Assembly (NCBI GenBank): GCA_963920525.1
Contig: OY986435.1
Coordinates: 271,218,074 to 271,282,073, forward strand
Source of the DNA: Dichetophora obliterata
Lineage: Eukaryota > Arthropoda > Insecta > Diptera > Sciomyzidae
Reading direction: 5' to 3'
Length of the DNA: 64,000 nt
In this document: positions 11,601 to 19,692 of the stretch, piece by piece
Layout: each line of letters opens with the position of its first letter
How positions within the stretch are numbered: the first letter of the stretch is position 1
The notes under the pieces: model-generated
The model's input: the letters and a program-made list of their open reading frames with translations, nothing else
Told to the model about the DNA's origin: nothing
Databases searched by the model: none
Made by a program: the position numbers and the translations under genes

Positions 11601-12315
11601 ATTGCGCCTTTTTCATGTTCCAACAAGGTCTTCTTTCAAAACTGAATGAAGTTCCGCTTAGCTCAATAACGATCGGAAAATGGTCACTATTGTACAGATC
11701 ATCACATATATTCCATTTGAAATATTGTTGGATGTTAGGCGATATGAGACTTAAATCTAAATGACTGAAAGACTTATAGGCAAGGCTAAAGTGCGTGGGA
11801 TTGTCAATGCTATTCATAATATTTATATTATTATCATATAAAATTTTTTCAATAATTTTTCCTCTTGAGTCAGTTCTATTTGATCCCCAGATAGAGTTGT
11901 GGGCGTTGAAATCTCCTAACATAATGTAAGGGAGATCAAATTGTGCAATTAAATTATTAAGATCAATTTGAGATATATTTTCAGATCCAGGAAGATAAAT
12001 GGAGCATATAATAAACTTAAACGGAAACTTAACTTTTATCGCTATTACCTGTAATTGGGAAGTAATAGATATTTCTTCTCCCTCAAACAAATCATTAAGG
12101 TAAATACAAACTCCACCGTGTGCATTTGCTGTTGGGTATGCGTTATTAAAGTAACAAGAAAAGTTTTTAAGTTTTTTGTAATAATTTGGCTTAAATTTTG
12201 TTTCTTGGATACACAAAGCAAGACAATTATAATTAGACAGGATAATTTTAATATCTTCTAAATGACTAGCAAACCCATTACAATTCCATTGAATTATTTT
12301 AAACTGGTTACTCAT
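8614..12315 (-). CDS. LINE ORF2: endonuclease, reverse transcriptase, RNase H (RT core mutated)
   Basis: The uninterrupted 1233-residue frame encodes the replication protein of the LINE. Residues 1-220 are an apurinic-type endonuclease (QETK 37-40, GDFNAHN 134-140, SDH 210-212). Residues about 440-760 are the reverse transcriptase (NYRPISL, FFDIRKAYD 577-585, GVPQGS 635-640). Residues 967-1090 are an RNase H domain with the expected acidic set D973, E1006, D1031 and D1082. A Cys/His-rich tail follows (CECG...LHIFNEC). The reverse-transcriptase core that should be YADD is YADY (667-670), codon TAT at 10306-10308, so one of the two adjacent catalytic aspartates is missing. The start ATG at 12315 overlaps the ORF1 stop by 8 nt (ATGAGTAA), which suggests termination-coupled translation. 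Otherwise it is full length for the family. Confidence 0.92.
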   Translation of the reverse strand: MSNQFKIIQWNCNGFASHLEDIKIILSNYNCLALCIQETKFKPNYYKKLKNFSCYFNNAYPTANAHGGVCIYLNDLFEGEEISITSQLQVIAIKVKFPFKFIICSIYLPGSENISQIDLNNLIAQFDLPYIMLGDFNAHNSIWGSNRTDSRGKIIEKILYDNNINIMNSIDNPTHFSLAYKSFSHLDLSLISPNIQQYFKWNICDDLYNSDHFPIVIELSGTSFSFERRPCWNMKKAQWEKWVCDFSIPLNSFRNIDELENYITKTILNAAKVTIPMRSRIYNRKEVPWWNENIKQLIKERRKLIKQFKRNMNSENLTKFLKIKSLTRKTIRENKKKSWTEFCESINLRTPSSEVFKKIRSLNGCSNFQEIISIEHNNILLTDRNDIANCLGHNFSQNASSSNYTQNFRTYAASQYVSINKQNNDELYNKKLTLAELKSALETCHGSSPGPDNVRYEMLKKLDEKAKQYILDFYNIIWSRQVFPSNWKNAIVIPILKKGKDKTNKNNYRPISLTNCLCKLLERMINKRLQWFIEKNNVLNINQSGFRKNRGTIDNLAILQSDILENFSFKRDLVAVFFDIRKAYDCVWRKLIFKKLSSVGMSGNLIAFISNFLQDRKFCCMIGNTTSQYFDLENGVPQGSVIGVTLFLLAINDILNNVSKDVKALLYADYLVIYSSGKRVSAIISKIQKTIKKLESWSNISGFQFNEEKTVAIKFSIRRKSANDILYLKLNDINIQFLDKHNFLGVILDKRLSFKYHIQYIKARANKKLNIIKMLRCSRYGSDPKTLLKILHLIILPTIDYASVIYAGASKASLKILDPILNTGIRLSIGAFRTSPANSLQVISSSPPLDLRRLKCLLNYSLKLFSLKDHPLYGRITNKTKIQEFQLRQQKYVPFYVQAFNEINKVISSFRINTDNIDTTTLLDTPPWCFNDINIDFSLAYCYKRNMIPSEIQQKFLEKINTTYSNYTYFYTDGSVINHKAGFAVYGENLVIKKRIHDHSSIYTSELLAIKTCVENLNHIYPDQKTLIITDSKSVLQGLLDPFNKNNIIQQIRIYITNLRNQKIVFLWAPSHLNIKGNEYVDKLAKNSLLENISPYFKYQYADYRQFIKKYLHNLWNNTWKNCNQSKLFAIQNTVTDKFENYNLPKNDLMKLLRLKIGHCRFTHRHVIEKIQPPLCECGLNLNVLHIFNECTSQPVQNKKLKYNINNIKILQNISNFGNVKNFLTELNIYDLI

Positions 12316-13522
12316 AAAAAGAAGAGCTAGATAGCATTAAATCGTTTTCTATATCACTAAAATCTATTTGATCACTTGTAGACTTAAGAGAAGTTGATCT
12401 CTTATTTTCCTTCTTCCTTTTCTCCGCTTTTATCAATTCTCGTTTTTTCCTCTTTGTAATGTTTTTTGGAAGAATGTTGATTGTCGACCCACAAGTGTTT
12501 GTTGTTTGTCGAATAGGTGAGATTGAAGACAGTATTTGTTCAACTGCTAATTCTGTGGTTTTTTCTACGGCATTGGTTTTCAAATTTTCTTTGGTTTGAC
12601 TTTCTGTTGAGAGCTTTTGGTCATTATTGTTTTGACATGTGCATTTACAGTTGCACGTTCTAGTTGTGTTAGCATATGATGTTGAGAGTGGATTTTGTTT
12701 TTCATATTGCTTACGGGCTTCGATAAGCGTTTTTTTTTGTGTTACTTTTATTTTTTGAATAGCATATTCTTTTTTATAAATATTGCATTCTTTGGAGAAA
12801 CTGTTGTGTTGATTTTGACAGTTAACGCATTTTGCTTGTCTATCACATTTTTCGCGGAGGCCGGTAGTATCAACAGCCATATGCTCGACGCTGCTGCAAT
12901 GTGGACAGATTTTGTTGATAGATGAACAGTTCTCGGATATGTGTCCAAATTGGAAACATTTAAAACAACGTAAAGGATTCGGAATATATGGCTTGATTCC
13001 AATTGAGTTGTACCCAATCAAAATTCTTTCTGGTAAATCAGATACGTTGAAAGAAACAATATATAGTCCAAGATCGTCTTCCATTAGCTTTTTTGAAACC
13101 GGATCACGCTTTTTTAATCTTTTTACTTCGATTACATTTGGGTTTTGTTCTCGGATTCCATTAATTATTTCGGTGTCAGACAGGTAACGTAACTCGTCGG
13201 TGTAGAAAGTTCCCTTTGATTTATTTAATGACACATGTTCTTCAACCTTGACAAAGATTTCTGGGGAAAGGTTCAGCATTTGAATTACGTTACTCGCCTG
13301 TTTTCCATTTATGCATTGGATTAAAAGTTGTCCGGATTTCAGTTTTTTACAGACATTAACTTTACCTCCTACTGAATCTATAGACCGTTGTATTAGAAAA
13401 GGCGATACATTGGCAAAACCATTTTCTGCATGTAAACCGGTTCTTGTCATGATTAGGAAAACGGGTTGAATCGAACCTGGGTTCAACAGTCTTTTGTCCC
13501 TATCAAAAAAGAGACCTCCCAT
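12308..13522 (-). CDS. LINE ORF1: gag-like RNA-binding protein with zinc knuckles
   Basis: I take the ATG at 13522 as the start, giving about 404 residues; the frame stays open further upstream but without an ATG. The protein would bind LINE RNA to form the retrotransposition particle. Three Cys/His knuckles are visible: C186-C189-H194-C199 (CX2CX4HX4C), C206-C209-H214 with a later Cys, and C232-C235-H239-C246. Residues about 100-180 before the knuckles look like the domain that often precedes them in insect LINE gag proteins. The C-terminal third is low-complexity, rich in Lys, Asn and Ser, and includes CNCKCTC. It directly precedes and overlaps ORF2. No internal break was seen. Confidence 0.88.
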   Translation of the reverse strand: MGGLFFDRDKRLLNPGSIQPVFLIMTRTGLHAENGFANVSPFLIQRSIDSVGGKVNVCKKLKSGQLLIQCINGKQASNVIQMLNLSPEIFVKVEEHVSLNKSKGTFYTDELRYLSDTEIINGIREQNPNVIEVKRLKKRDPVSKKLMEDDLGLYIVSFNVSDLPERILIGYNSIGIKPYIPNPLRCFKCFQFGHISENCSSINKICPHCSSVEHMAVDTTGLREKCDRQAKCVNCQNQHNSFSKECNIYKKEYAIQKIKVTQKKTLIEARKQYEKQNPLSTSYANTTRTCNCKCTCQNNNDQKLSTESQTKENLKTNAVEKTTELAVEQILSSISPIRQTTNTCGSTINILPKNITKRKKRELIKAEKRKKENKRSTSLKSTSDQIDFSDIENDLMLSSSSFYE

Positions 13523-13696
13523 TGTGGGACACTTTTTAGGATACTTGACAATACAATAAAGTTTTTTTTTTTTTTTGTGAAGTGAAAGCAAACGCAACAA
13601 AATCGCGCGACGTAATGTTAAAGAGATTAAAGATCAACGCTCAAAAGATTACGCGATATTACACTTCTGTACTCTCCAGCAGTCAAAAAGAGACTG

Positions 13697-13752
13697 ATTA
13701 AAAATACATTAAATCCAACTATCAATAGAAAAAATCGTGATTTTTTATCAAA
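13697..13752 (+). repeat. Left TIR, inner part
   Basis: Continues the left arm after the LINE insertion. ATTAAAAATACATTAAATCC and ATCGTGATTTTTTATCAAA pair with the inner end of the right TIR at 16208-16262. Confidence 0.85.
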
Positions 13753-13815
13753 TTCCTTATATTTTATTTTTAATATTTTATTTTTAATATTACATTTCAG
13801 AATACAAGCTATATC

Positions 13816-16090
13816 ATGGAAACCTCACCGTCATCATCACAACCCGAGCTGGACCGTAAAATAACTTCAATATTGCAGCATGATAAAACTTTATTTGGTG
13901 AAGCGAAAGAATTGAACGTTGAACGTCTACCGACGTATGGCGATATTTTGTTACATTATTTTTTCATGCAAGAGCACTATTTCGAAGACAACCCACACAT
14001 TTCATTCCAATCAATTACTCGTCATGTGGCGGATAAAATTGTTGAAATGTGGAATAATCTTCCAACGCCAATTATTCAGAGAAAACCCATTTGCAACAAA
14101 TTAGACCGATTCATGGCTCAATATAGAGAAGCATCAAAAAACAAATCCAAATCACCCGATGTTCTTGTTGATTTTCGTGGTTTGCTAGGAAATTTGTTTT
14201 GGGTTTCAACATGTAATTGCAATTTATTAACAACGGATTGCAGATGTCAAAATACACCACTACCACTATTCATGAAAACATTTTTTGTGGACCAGATGAC
14301 AGATAGAAATGTCACTATTACTGAATTTCTTCAAACGCTACCACAACCAAGTTTAACAACAGTAACAACTACAGAAGTGACTAGATCAGAGGTGATTTGG
14401 TAACCTGAATTATCAATGGGTGCAAGTAGTATGGATTTTGAATTTGAAGAAGGAGTGGCAGCTCCAGGTGCTGTTCGAGGGCCGTATATGCAAAACGTAA
14501 CCTTATCAAACTTTGCTATGCAATGCGATAGATACGGTATATCAAATAGAGCTGCGGCTGCACTCGCATCTGCACTTTTGAAAGATTTAAGCGTAAAAGA
14601 TAAAAATGATCAAACGTTAATTATCGATAAAAATAAAGTTCAAAGAGAACGCAATCGTTGTAGGAATGAGGTCTTGAAAAAACGATTAGACACTTCCACG
14701 TTATTGGCATTTGCTTTCGATGGCAGAACAGACGAAACATTAGTTACCGAATTTATCAACAATAAAATTCATACACGCAAAATTAAAGAACCGCATATAG
14801 TTGTTGTAAGAGAGCCAGATTCCAGATTTTTGGGCCATATTATTGTGGAAGAAGAAACCGCAGAAGCAAAAACGCATAAACTTATTGAATTTTTTCATAA
14901 AAACGGCTTGTCATTAGATAATTTGGTAGCTATCTGTTCTGACGGTGAACCTGTTAATACTGGAATTAGAAGTGGAATAATAAGACTTTTCGAACAACAT
15001 TTACAAAGGCCATTACATTGGAGTGTATGTTTGCTGCATTTCAATGAGTTACCGTTTCGTCATTTATACAATACACTAGAAAAAAGTTTCACGAAAGGGC
15101 CAACTACGTCAACAGGACGATTAGCAGCGGTTTTAGGCATTTGCGATACGATACAAGTAAAATACGATTATTTTGAGTAAATAAATTATATAATTTAAGG
15201 AATTAAAAAAAAATTCTGCTTTTCAGGTTGTCAATAATTTTGAGATAATTTCACTCCAAAATATGCCACCATCATCACCAGATTTTGATGAACGTTCTTT
15301 CTCAACAGATGCAAGAAATCTTCTCAAATTAGCAAACGCGATTTCAACTCGCTCAGTATCAATTGATCTAGCAAACATCAAGTTGGGACCAATACATCAT
15401 GCTAGGTGGTTAACAAAAGCTGCTCGAATTTTACGTACGTACATAACTACGGACAAACCGTCAAAAAACTTGCGAATTTTGGCCACATACGTGATGAAAG
15501 TGTACATTCCAATGTACTTCAACGTTAAATATTACAATTCAATGGCATACGGAAGTGTTTTGTTCTTCAAATTTATACAATGGACGAATTATCTGCCACC
15601 GAATTTACTTTCCGTTGTTCATAGTGTAATGTCAGCCAATTGCTACTTTGCTAGCTCTGAAAATGTTTTGCTAGCAATGGTTTGTCACAATGTGAAACCT
15701 ATACGTCAAATGGCAATCGACAAAATAAAACATATCCGAAGTGATCTCGATCGGACAACATTGAGAGAATACAAAAAACCGAAAATCAATTTTGACTGCA
15801 CCCACTTTTCCAACATGATAGATTTGAATGATGATGATATTCTACACGAGCCGCCATACACAAGAGACATTCCATTGCAACATTTGACTGAAGATTATTA
15901 TGATTCTGATGAGGTTATGATTAACGTCGAAATACCATGCCACATTCAAAGCACCGAACGAAATGTCCAAGAGATGACTAGAGCATCCAAACACGTTACT
16001 GAAAACCACAAAAGTGGTTTTATTGCGACATCGATGGAATCGAGAGAAAAAAGGCCCAAAACTGAGAGCAAACGAGACTTGGAGTACTAA
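13816..16090 (+). pseudogene. Unclassified DDE-type transposase, one premature stop
   Basis: Two exons, 13816-15156 and 15227-16090, joined by a 70-bp intron (CAA/GTAAAA...TTTTCAG/GTT) that keeps frame; a further acceptor-like TTTCAG ends at 13800 just before the ATG. One in-frame TAA (14401-14403, residue 196) interrupts an otherwise open protein of about 735 residues. Candidate catalytic features are D302 (AFAFDGRTDET), D376 (AICSDGEPVNTG) and C405-x-x-H408 (CLLHFNELP). The C/DxxH motif after the second Asp is shared by several eukaryotic DDE transposase families. Exon 2 carries GPIHHARWLTKAARIL. I recall similar arthropod proteins labelled only as uncharacterised or cc8K15.2-like; that is memory, not a search. 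It is the only gene of the surrounding transposon apart from the nested LINE. Confidence 0.75.
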
Positions 16091-16207
16091 TTGGTACTAA
16101 ATAGTACTAAATAGTAAACGAGAATTGGAGTAATTTAAATGGGAGATTTGAATTCAGCGCCAAATTTTCCAACATTTTTTTTATTTTTTGACCAAAAATC
16201 ACGATAT

Positions 16208-16528
16208 TTTGATAAAAAATCACGATTTTTTCTATTGATAGTTGGATTTAATGTATTTTTAATGCCAGATTCAGATTCAGCGCCCAAATTTACCTTAGAA
16301 ATGACAGCACAAATAATCTTTTTTATACACATTTTATACACTTCTTTCAAATTTCATACATTCATATTTTATAATTGAGAAAAAAATCTATTTACGAAAG
16401 TCCGCACAGCTTTTTTTCAGAATTTGTATATGCTGTAGTGGAGAAAAAGTCTTGAAATTACATGTATTTTACGAATTTCGCTGAGCCAGACCTCCAAAAA
16501 ATTCGTCCATACAAATTGACCCGCCCTA
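16208..16528 (-). repeat. Right TIR of the unclassified transposon
   Basis: Inverted copy of the left TIR. It differs by an extra GATTCA near 16270 and scattered substitutions. Its outer end CCCGCCCTA abuts the duplicated GTATATAT. Confidence 0.85.
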
Positions 16529-16536
16529 GTATATAT

Positions 16537-17382
16537 ATTTTAGATCAGCATCACCTCCTGGTCGATTAAGCTATGTCCGTCTGTCCATCTGTCTGTCTGT
16601 CGACACCATTACAGCCACAATTTGTAAGCTATCGTAATAAAATAAAAAATATATGCTTATATTCAAAAAACGCAGATGAAATTCGGGAATGAGCAAAAGC
16701 GGATGAAGACCACGCCTACCTCCCATAAAAAGTTATTTTATAAAAACGGCATCTCTTAAAATGCCACAAAAATTAATATATGAACTTGGAATTTTGCACA
16801 TTAGCTTTAGAGTAAAATATTCACCATATATTTGAAATTTGTCAAAATTGGATGAAACCAACCTCAAACACAAAGTGACGTCATTACAGTACAAAATATT
16901 CATAGATTCAAAAAATTATGGTTGAAACTTGATATTCTACACATAAGATTTGATAATAAGGATAAACTCTGAGTTTCAAATTTTATATATTTGGATAAAA
17001 ACCTCGCCCTATTAAAGTGGTGTCATCAAAATTATACGTTATTGAACTTTTTAATTATTTTAATAATAAAAAATTTCACTTTATTCGTATAATTATAGAA
17101 GAGCGTTTTATGTTTTTTATGTTTATATATTTTTTTTTTTCAGTAATCTGATGAAATAAGTAACTTATGAAAATGTGTAAGAAAAAAAAATACAAAGACC
17201 AATATTAATATTAGCTATTAAGGTTTTTTATTTTTAGTAAAATATACATAGATTTTCAATTTTCAATAGATTTTAATGTATTTTATATATCAACAGCTCC
17301 TCTTTAACGAGTTTTGAAGCGTGTTAGTCGAATCGACTAACATTGGTTATAACGTATTAGAAATATGATTGGTTATCCAGGG
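16537..17382. other. Right interior of the piggyBac-like element
   Basis: Non-coding. It holds a (CTGT)n-like run at about 16575-16605 and then sequence of the type ACCACGCCTACCTCCCATAAAA, which resembles the GC-richer repeats of the Helitrons in this window but could not be aligned with them. Ends in the palindrome GTTAGTCGAATCGACTAAC and the 15-bp TIR. Confidence 0.5.
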
Positions 17383-17386
17383 TTAA

Positions 17387-18260
17387 ATAGTTTTTTCATT
17401 GAATCACTTAATATGTTGTAAAAAACTTAAATCCTATACTGAAGTTGCGTTTACGTGTCATAAAGTCTTAGTTAGGAGTTGAATCGTGTAAACAACAATA
17501 GTGAAAACCAATGTGTCGTGACTTATCGGATCAAACGTGATACATTCAAAACTGTCATCTTTATTGTTTTTACTACCCACGACATCGTAGATGGTAATAA
17601 TTGTATTTGATAATAGTAACTTCATTTTTATTTTTTTTTAATATCTTAAAAAAATTTCATTTTTTTTTAATTAGTATTTTATCTTTAAAACGTATAAATT
17701 TAAAAAATTCTAGCAATGAATGCAAGCACTCAAAGCCTTTCCAACGGTATCTTAAAAGTGAGGATCGCATAAGAAATAATGAAGATATTTCAATTTTAGT
17801 GAAAATAAATTCAAATAAATTTAAAAAAGGCACGAAAAACAGCATTATCTTAAATACTTTTGAAAAACTTTATATATTTACGAAAAATATAATATAACAT
17901 AATTTTTGAGGTTTTTGCAAAATGTTTTAGCTCACTGGCGGCTATCGTAACAAACAAAGTATTTTGGGAATCATGAAATAGACCAAGGCTATTTTTTAGA
18001 GGGGTGAGGGGAGAACATGGAAATTTTTTCTAATGGAAGTCGAAGTACCTTAATATATTAACTTGCATATATAATATATGAAAAACTTAACTTGAGAATG
18101 AAATGAAACAAAAAATTTTATATTTTAATTTTGAATAAAAAAATGGGTACATCCTGGCTACGATCCTGGTTTAAGGTATTATTATATAAATGTTAAATAT
18201 ATATAATAATGCAAATTAAGGTTGAAAAAAAATTTCAAAATTAAATTTTTTGTATATTTT
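17387..18260. other. Interior of the hAT-like element, non-coding
   Basis: AT-rich with no domain. Reading frames here (for example 17601-17897) are lysine- and asparagine-rich translations of AT-rich DNA. Confidence 0.4.
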
Positions 18261-18269
18261 ATTATTAAA

Positions 18270-18480
18270 GTAATACATAAAGCTGATCAACGCGTCTTAT
18301 TTTTTATTTGTTCAGATATTATTACAAATATAACCCGCTAATGAAAAGCACTGTTCTAATTCTATGCTGGTTGGAGAAATAGTTAACGATATCGTAAGCA
18401 TTTTGTAAGTTTCGATCACAATTGCCTTCACCGCAAAACAAAATAATTTCCTAAGTCAGAATATCTGACAATTTTGATAT
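18270..18480 (-). pseudogene. hAT transposase dimerisation-domain relic
   Basis: In reverse complement this aligns with 55020-55240, where the frame reads FISCGEGNRDRNI and then SIESERCFSSAGY, the C-terminal dimerisation region of hAT transposases. Here it is more decayed. It lies inside the right part of the outer hAT-like element and supports that assignment. The N-terminal and catalytic parts are absent. Confidence 0.6.
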
Positions 18481-18746
18481 ACATAGCTTCCAAAGTCTTC
18501 TCTCAAGTGATGCAATTCCTAACAATCTTTTTCAGCCTAAATAAAAGGTTTTTCTAATTCTTTATTCATATCAACTTAAATTGAAAGGGTTGCATTTACA
18601 ATTTGTAATAAAAACTTTTTATAAAAATCCCGGAATCCTGGAAAGAAAATCCCGGGATTTAAAGGGGCTTAAATCGTCTGGGATCCCAGGATCCCTATTG
18701 ACTTCCCTAGTACTTGTGTATAATAAATATATTGTGTATATTTATA

Positions 18747-19690
18747 CAGGGCTGTCCATATTCAAAGCGCCCATTTTATTTTTAAATAAATCAAAGAAAC
18801 CACAATTTTTTGTCTGTCCGTTATAATTATCATTTAAATGGGTTCAAGTAGATTTTTTTTGCATTATTTCTTGAATATGATATCTCGTAAATGGTCGCCA
18901 TTGGCCTCTACGACATATTGTGCCCGTTTTGCAGCATTTTCCATGGTTTTCTTCAACATTTCGATGGGAATGGCGGTTATTTCTTGACGGATGTTGGTTT
19001 TCAGCTCTTCTAGGGTCTTTGGCTTGTTGACGTAAACCTTTGATTTCAAATAACCCCACAAAAAGAAGTCTGGAGGCGTTAAATCTGGTGATCTTGGCGG
19101 CCAATCGAAATCACCATTTTTTGACATCAAACGGCCAGGGAACAATTGCTTCAAAAAATCGATTGTAGTGCGGCTTGTGTGTGGTGGCGCGCCGTCTTGT
19201 TGAAACCAGTAGTGCCTGATATGCTTCCGACGAACGATTGGCATGAAAAAATTGTTTATCATATCGCGATAACGCTCCTGATTGACAGTAACTCTGTGGC
19301 CATTATCATCTTCGAAAAAGAACGGCCCAATGAGCATTTTAGCACAAACGCCGCACCAAACAGTGACTTTTGCATCGTGAAGAGGTACCTCTTGAATCTC
19401 TTGTGGATTTTCAGTGGCATAAATACGGCAATTTTGTTTGTTTACCGTTCCGTTCAACTGAAAATGAGCTTCATCGCTCATTTTTTGAAAGCACGTTGAG
19501 TTTTCACTATTGACTTGTTTTGTTGAATGTAAATTTCAACAATTTTAGAGCGTTCGCGTGACGTGTACTGTTCCATTGTAAACATTTGCTTGGAATGACG
19601 CTTCAAACGCGGTATGTCATTAGTCGATTTGGCATCACTGCGGAAAGTTACAGTGTTGCCAGATGGGCGCTTCGAATATGGACAGCCCTG
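18747..19690 (-). mobile_element. Mariner-type element, rosa (DD41D) family, internally deleted
   Basis: TA flanks the element on both sides (18745-18746 and 19691-19692). The termini are matched inverted repeats beginning CAGGGCTGTCCATATTC and continuing through AAGCGCCCAT with one mismatch in 28 bp. At 944 bp it is shorter than a full mariner because of a deletion in the transposase gene. The TIRs are the best preserved of the three rosa-type copies here, so it is probably the youngest. Confidence 0.9.
18864..19576 (-). pseudogene. rosa-like mariner transposase, internal deletion and frameshift
   Basis: A 32-residue N-terminal piece (MEQYTSRERSKIVEIYIQQN) starts at 19576 and runs into a frameshifted junction at about 19480. 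It is followed by a 205-residue catalytic part to 18864. All three catalytic aspartates remain: FSDEAHF-type (MSDEAHFQLNG), FQQDGAPPH and LTPPDFFLWG. I count 41 residues between the second and third, the DD41D spacing of the rosa family. Roughly 110 residues, most of the DNA-binding helix-turn-helix region, are missing compared with related copies at 29107 and 37544. Not functional as is. Confidence 0.88.
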
Positions 19691-19692
19691 TA

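Larger units (their letters stand above)
8435..13696 (-). mobile_element. LINE retrotransposon (I/jockey-type, with RNase H), nearly full length
   Basis: A 5.26-kb insert carrying ORF1 (gag-like, zinc knuckles) and ORF2 (endonuclease, reverse transcriptase, RNase H) on the minus strand, with about 170 bp of 5' leader and 180 bp of 3' trailer. It sits exactly where the left TIR of the surrounding transposon is interrupted: the arm resumes at ATTAAAAATAC (13697). I could not find a clear target duplication or a poly-A or TAA tail at the 3' end, which lies near 8435. RNase H in ORF2 together with three zinc knuckles in ORF1 fits the I clade best; a Loa-type element is the alternative. Confidence 0.85.
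8189..16528 (+). mobile_element. Unclassified DNA transposon with ~300-bp TIRs and 8-bp TSD
   Basis: Exact 8-bp direct repeats GTATATAT lie at 8181-8188 and 16529-16536. The termini read TAGGGCCGGTCAA and, in reverse complement on the right, TAGGGCGGGTCAA. The inverted repeats continue for about 300 bp: left 8189-8434 plus 13697-13752 (split by a LINE), right 16208-16528. The element carries one transposase gene (13816-16090). Without the LINE it is about 3.1 kb. The 8-bp duplication and TAGGG ends would fit hAT, while such long inverted repeats are commoner in Mutator-like or fold-back elements; the protein decides neither. Confidence 0.85.
7796..17382. mobile_element. Non-autonomous piggyBac-like element
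   Basis: Flanked by TTAA on both sides (7792-7795 and 17383-17386), with perfect 15-bp terminal inverted repeats CCCTGGATAACCAAT. TTAA targeting and CCC-starting ends are the hallmark of piggyBac-type elements. Subterminal palindromes GTTAGTCG-TTT-CGACTAAC and GTTAGTCGAATCGACTAAC sit close to each end and may be transposase binding sites. No piggyBac transposase is present; without the nested insert the element is about 1.24 kb, so it depended on another copy. It interrupts the hAT-like element at 7565-18709. Confidence 0.85.
7565..18709 (-). mobile_element. hAT-like element, outermost level of the nest
   Basis: The left end (TAGAAAGTTGG, then CGGAAGCTTTTCTCGATC and GATTATCGGGATTGAAAATC) and the right end (TTGACTTCCCTA) match the right and left ends of the hAT copy at 54773-56227, so this copy lies in the opposite orientation. 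The flanks are GTACTTAT (7557-7564) and GTACTTGT (18710-18717), an 8-bp duplication with one difference. Without its inserts it would be about 1.55 kb, close to the 1455 bp of the other copy. A relic of a hAT transposase C-terminus lies at 18270-18480. Confidence 0.8.
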
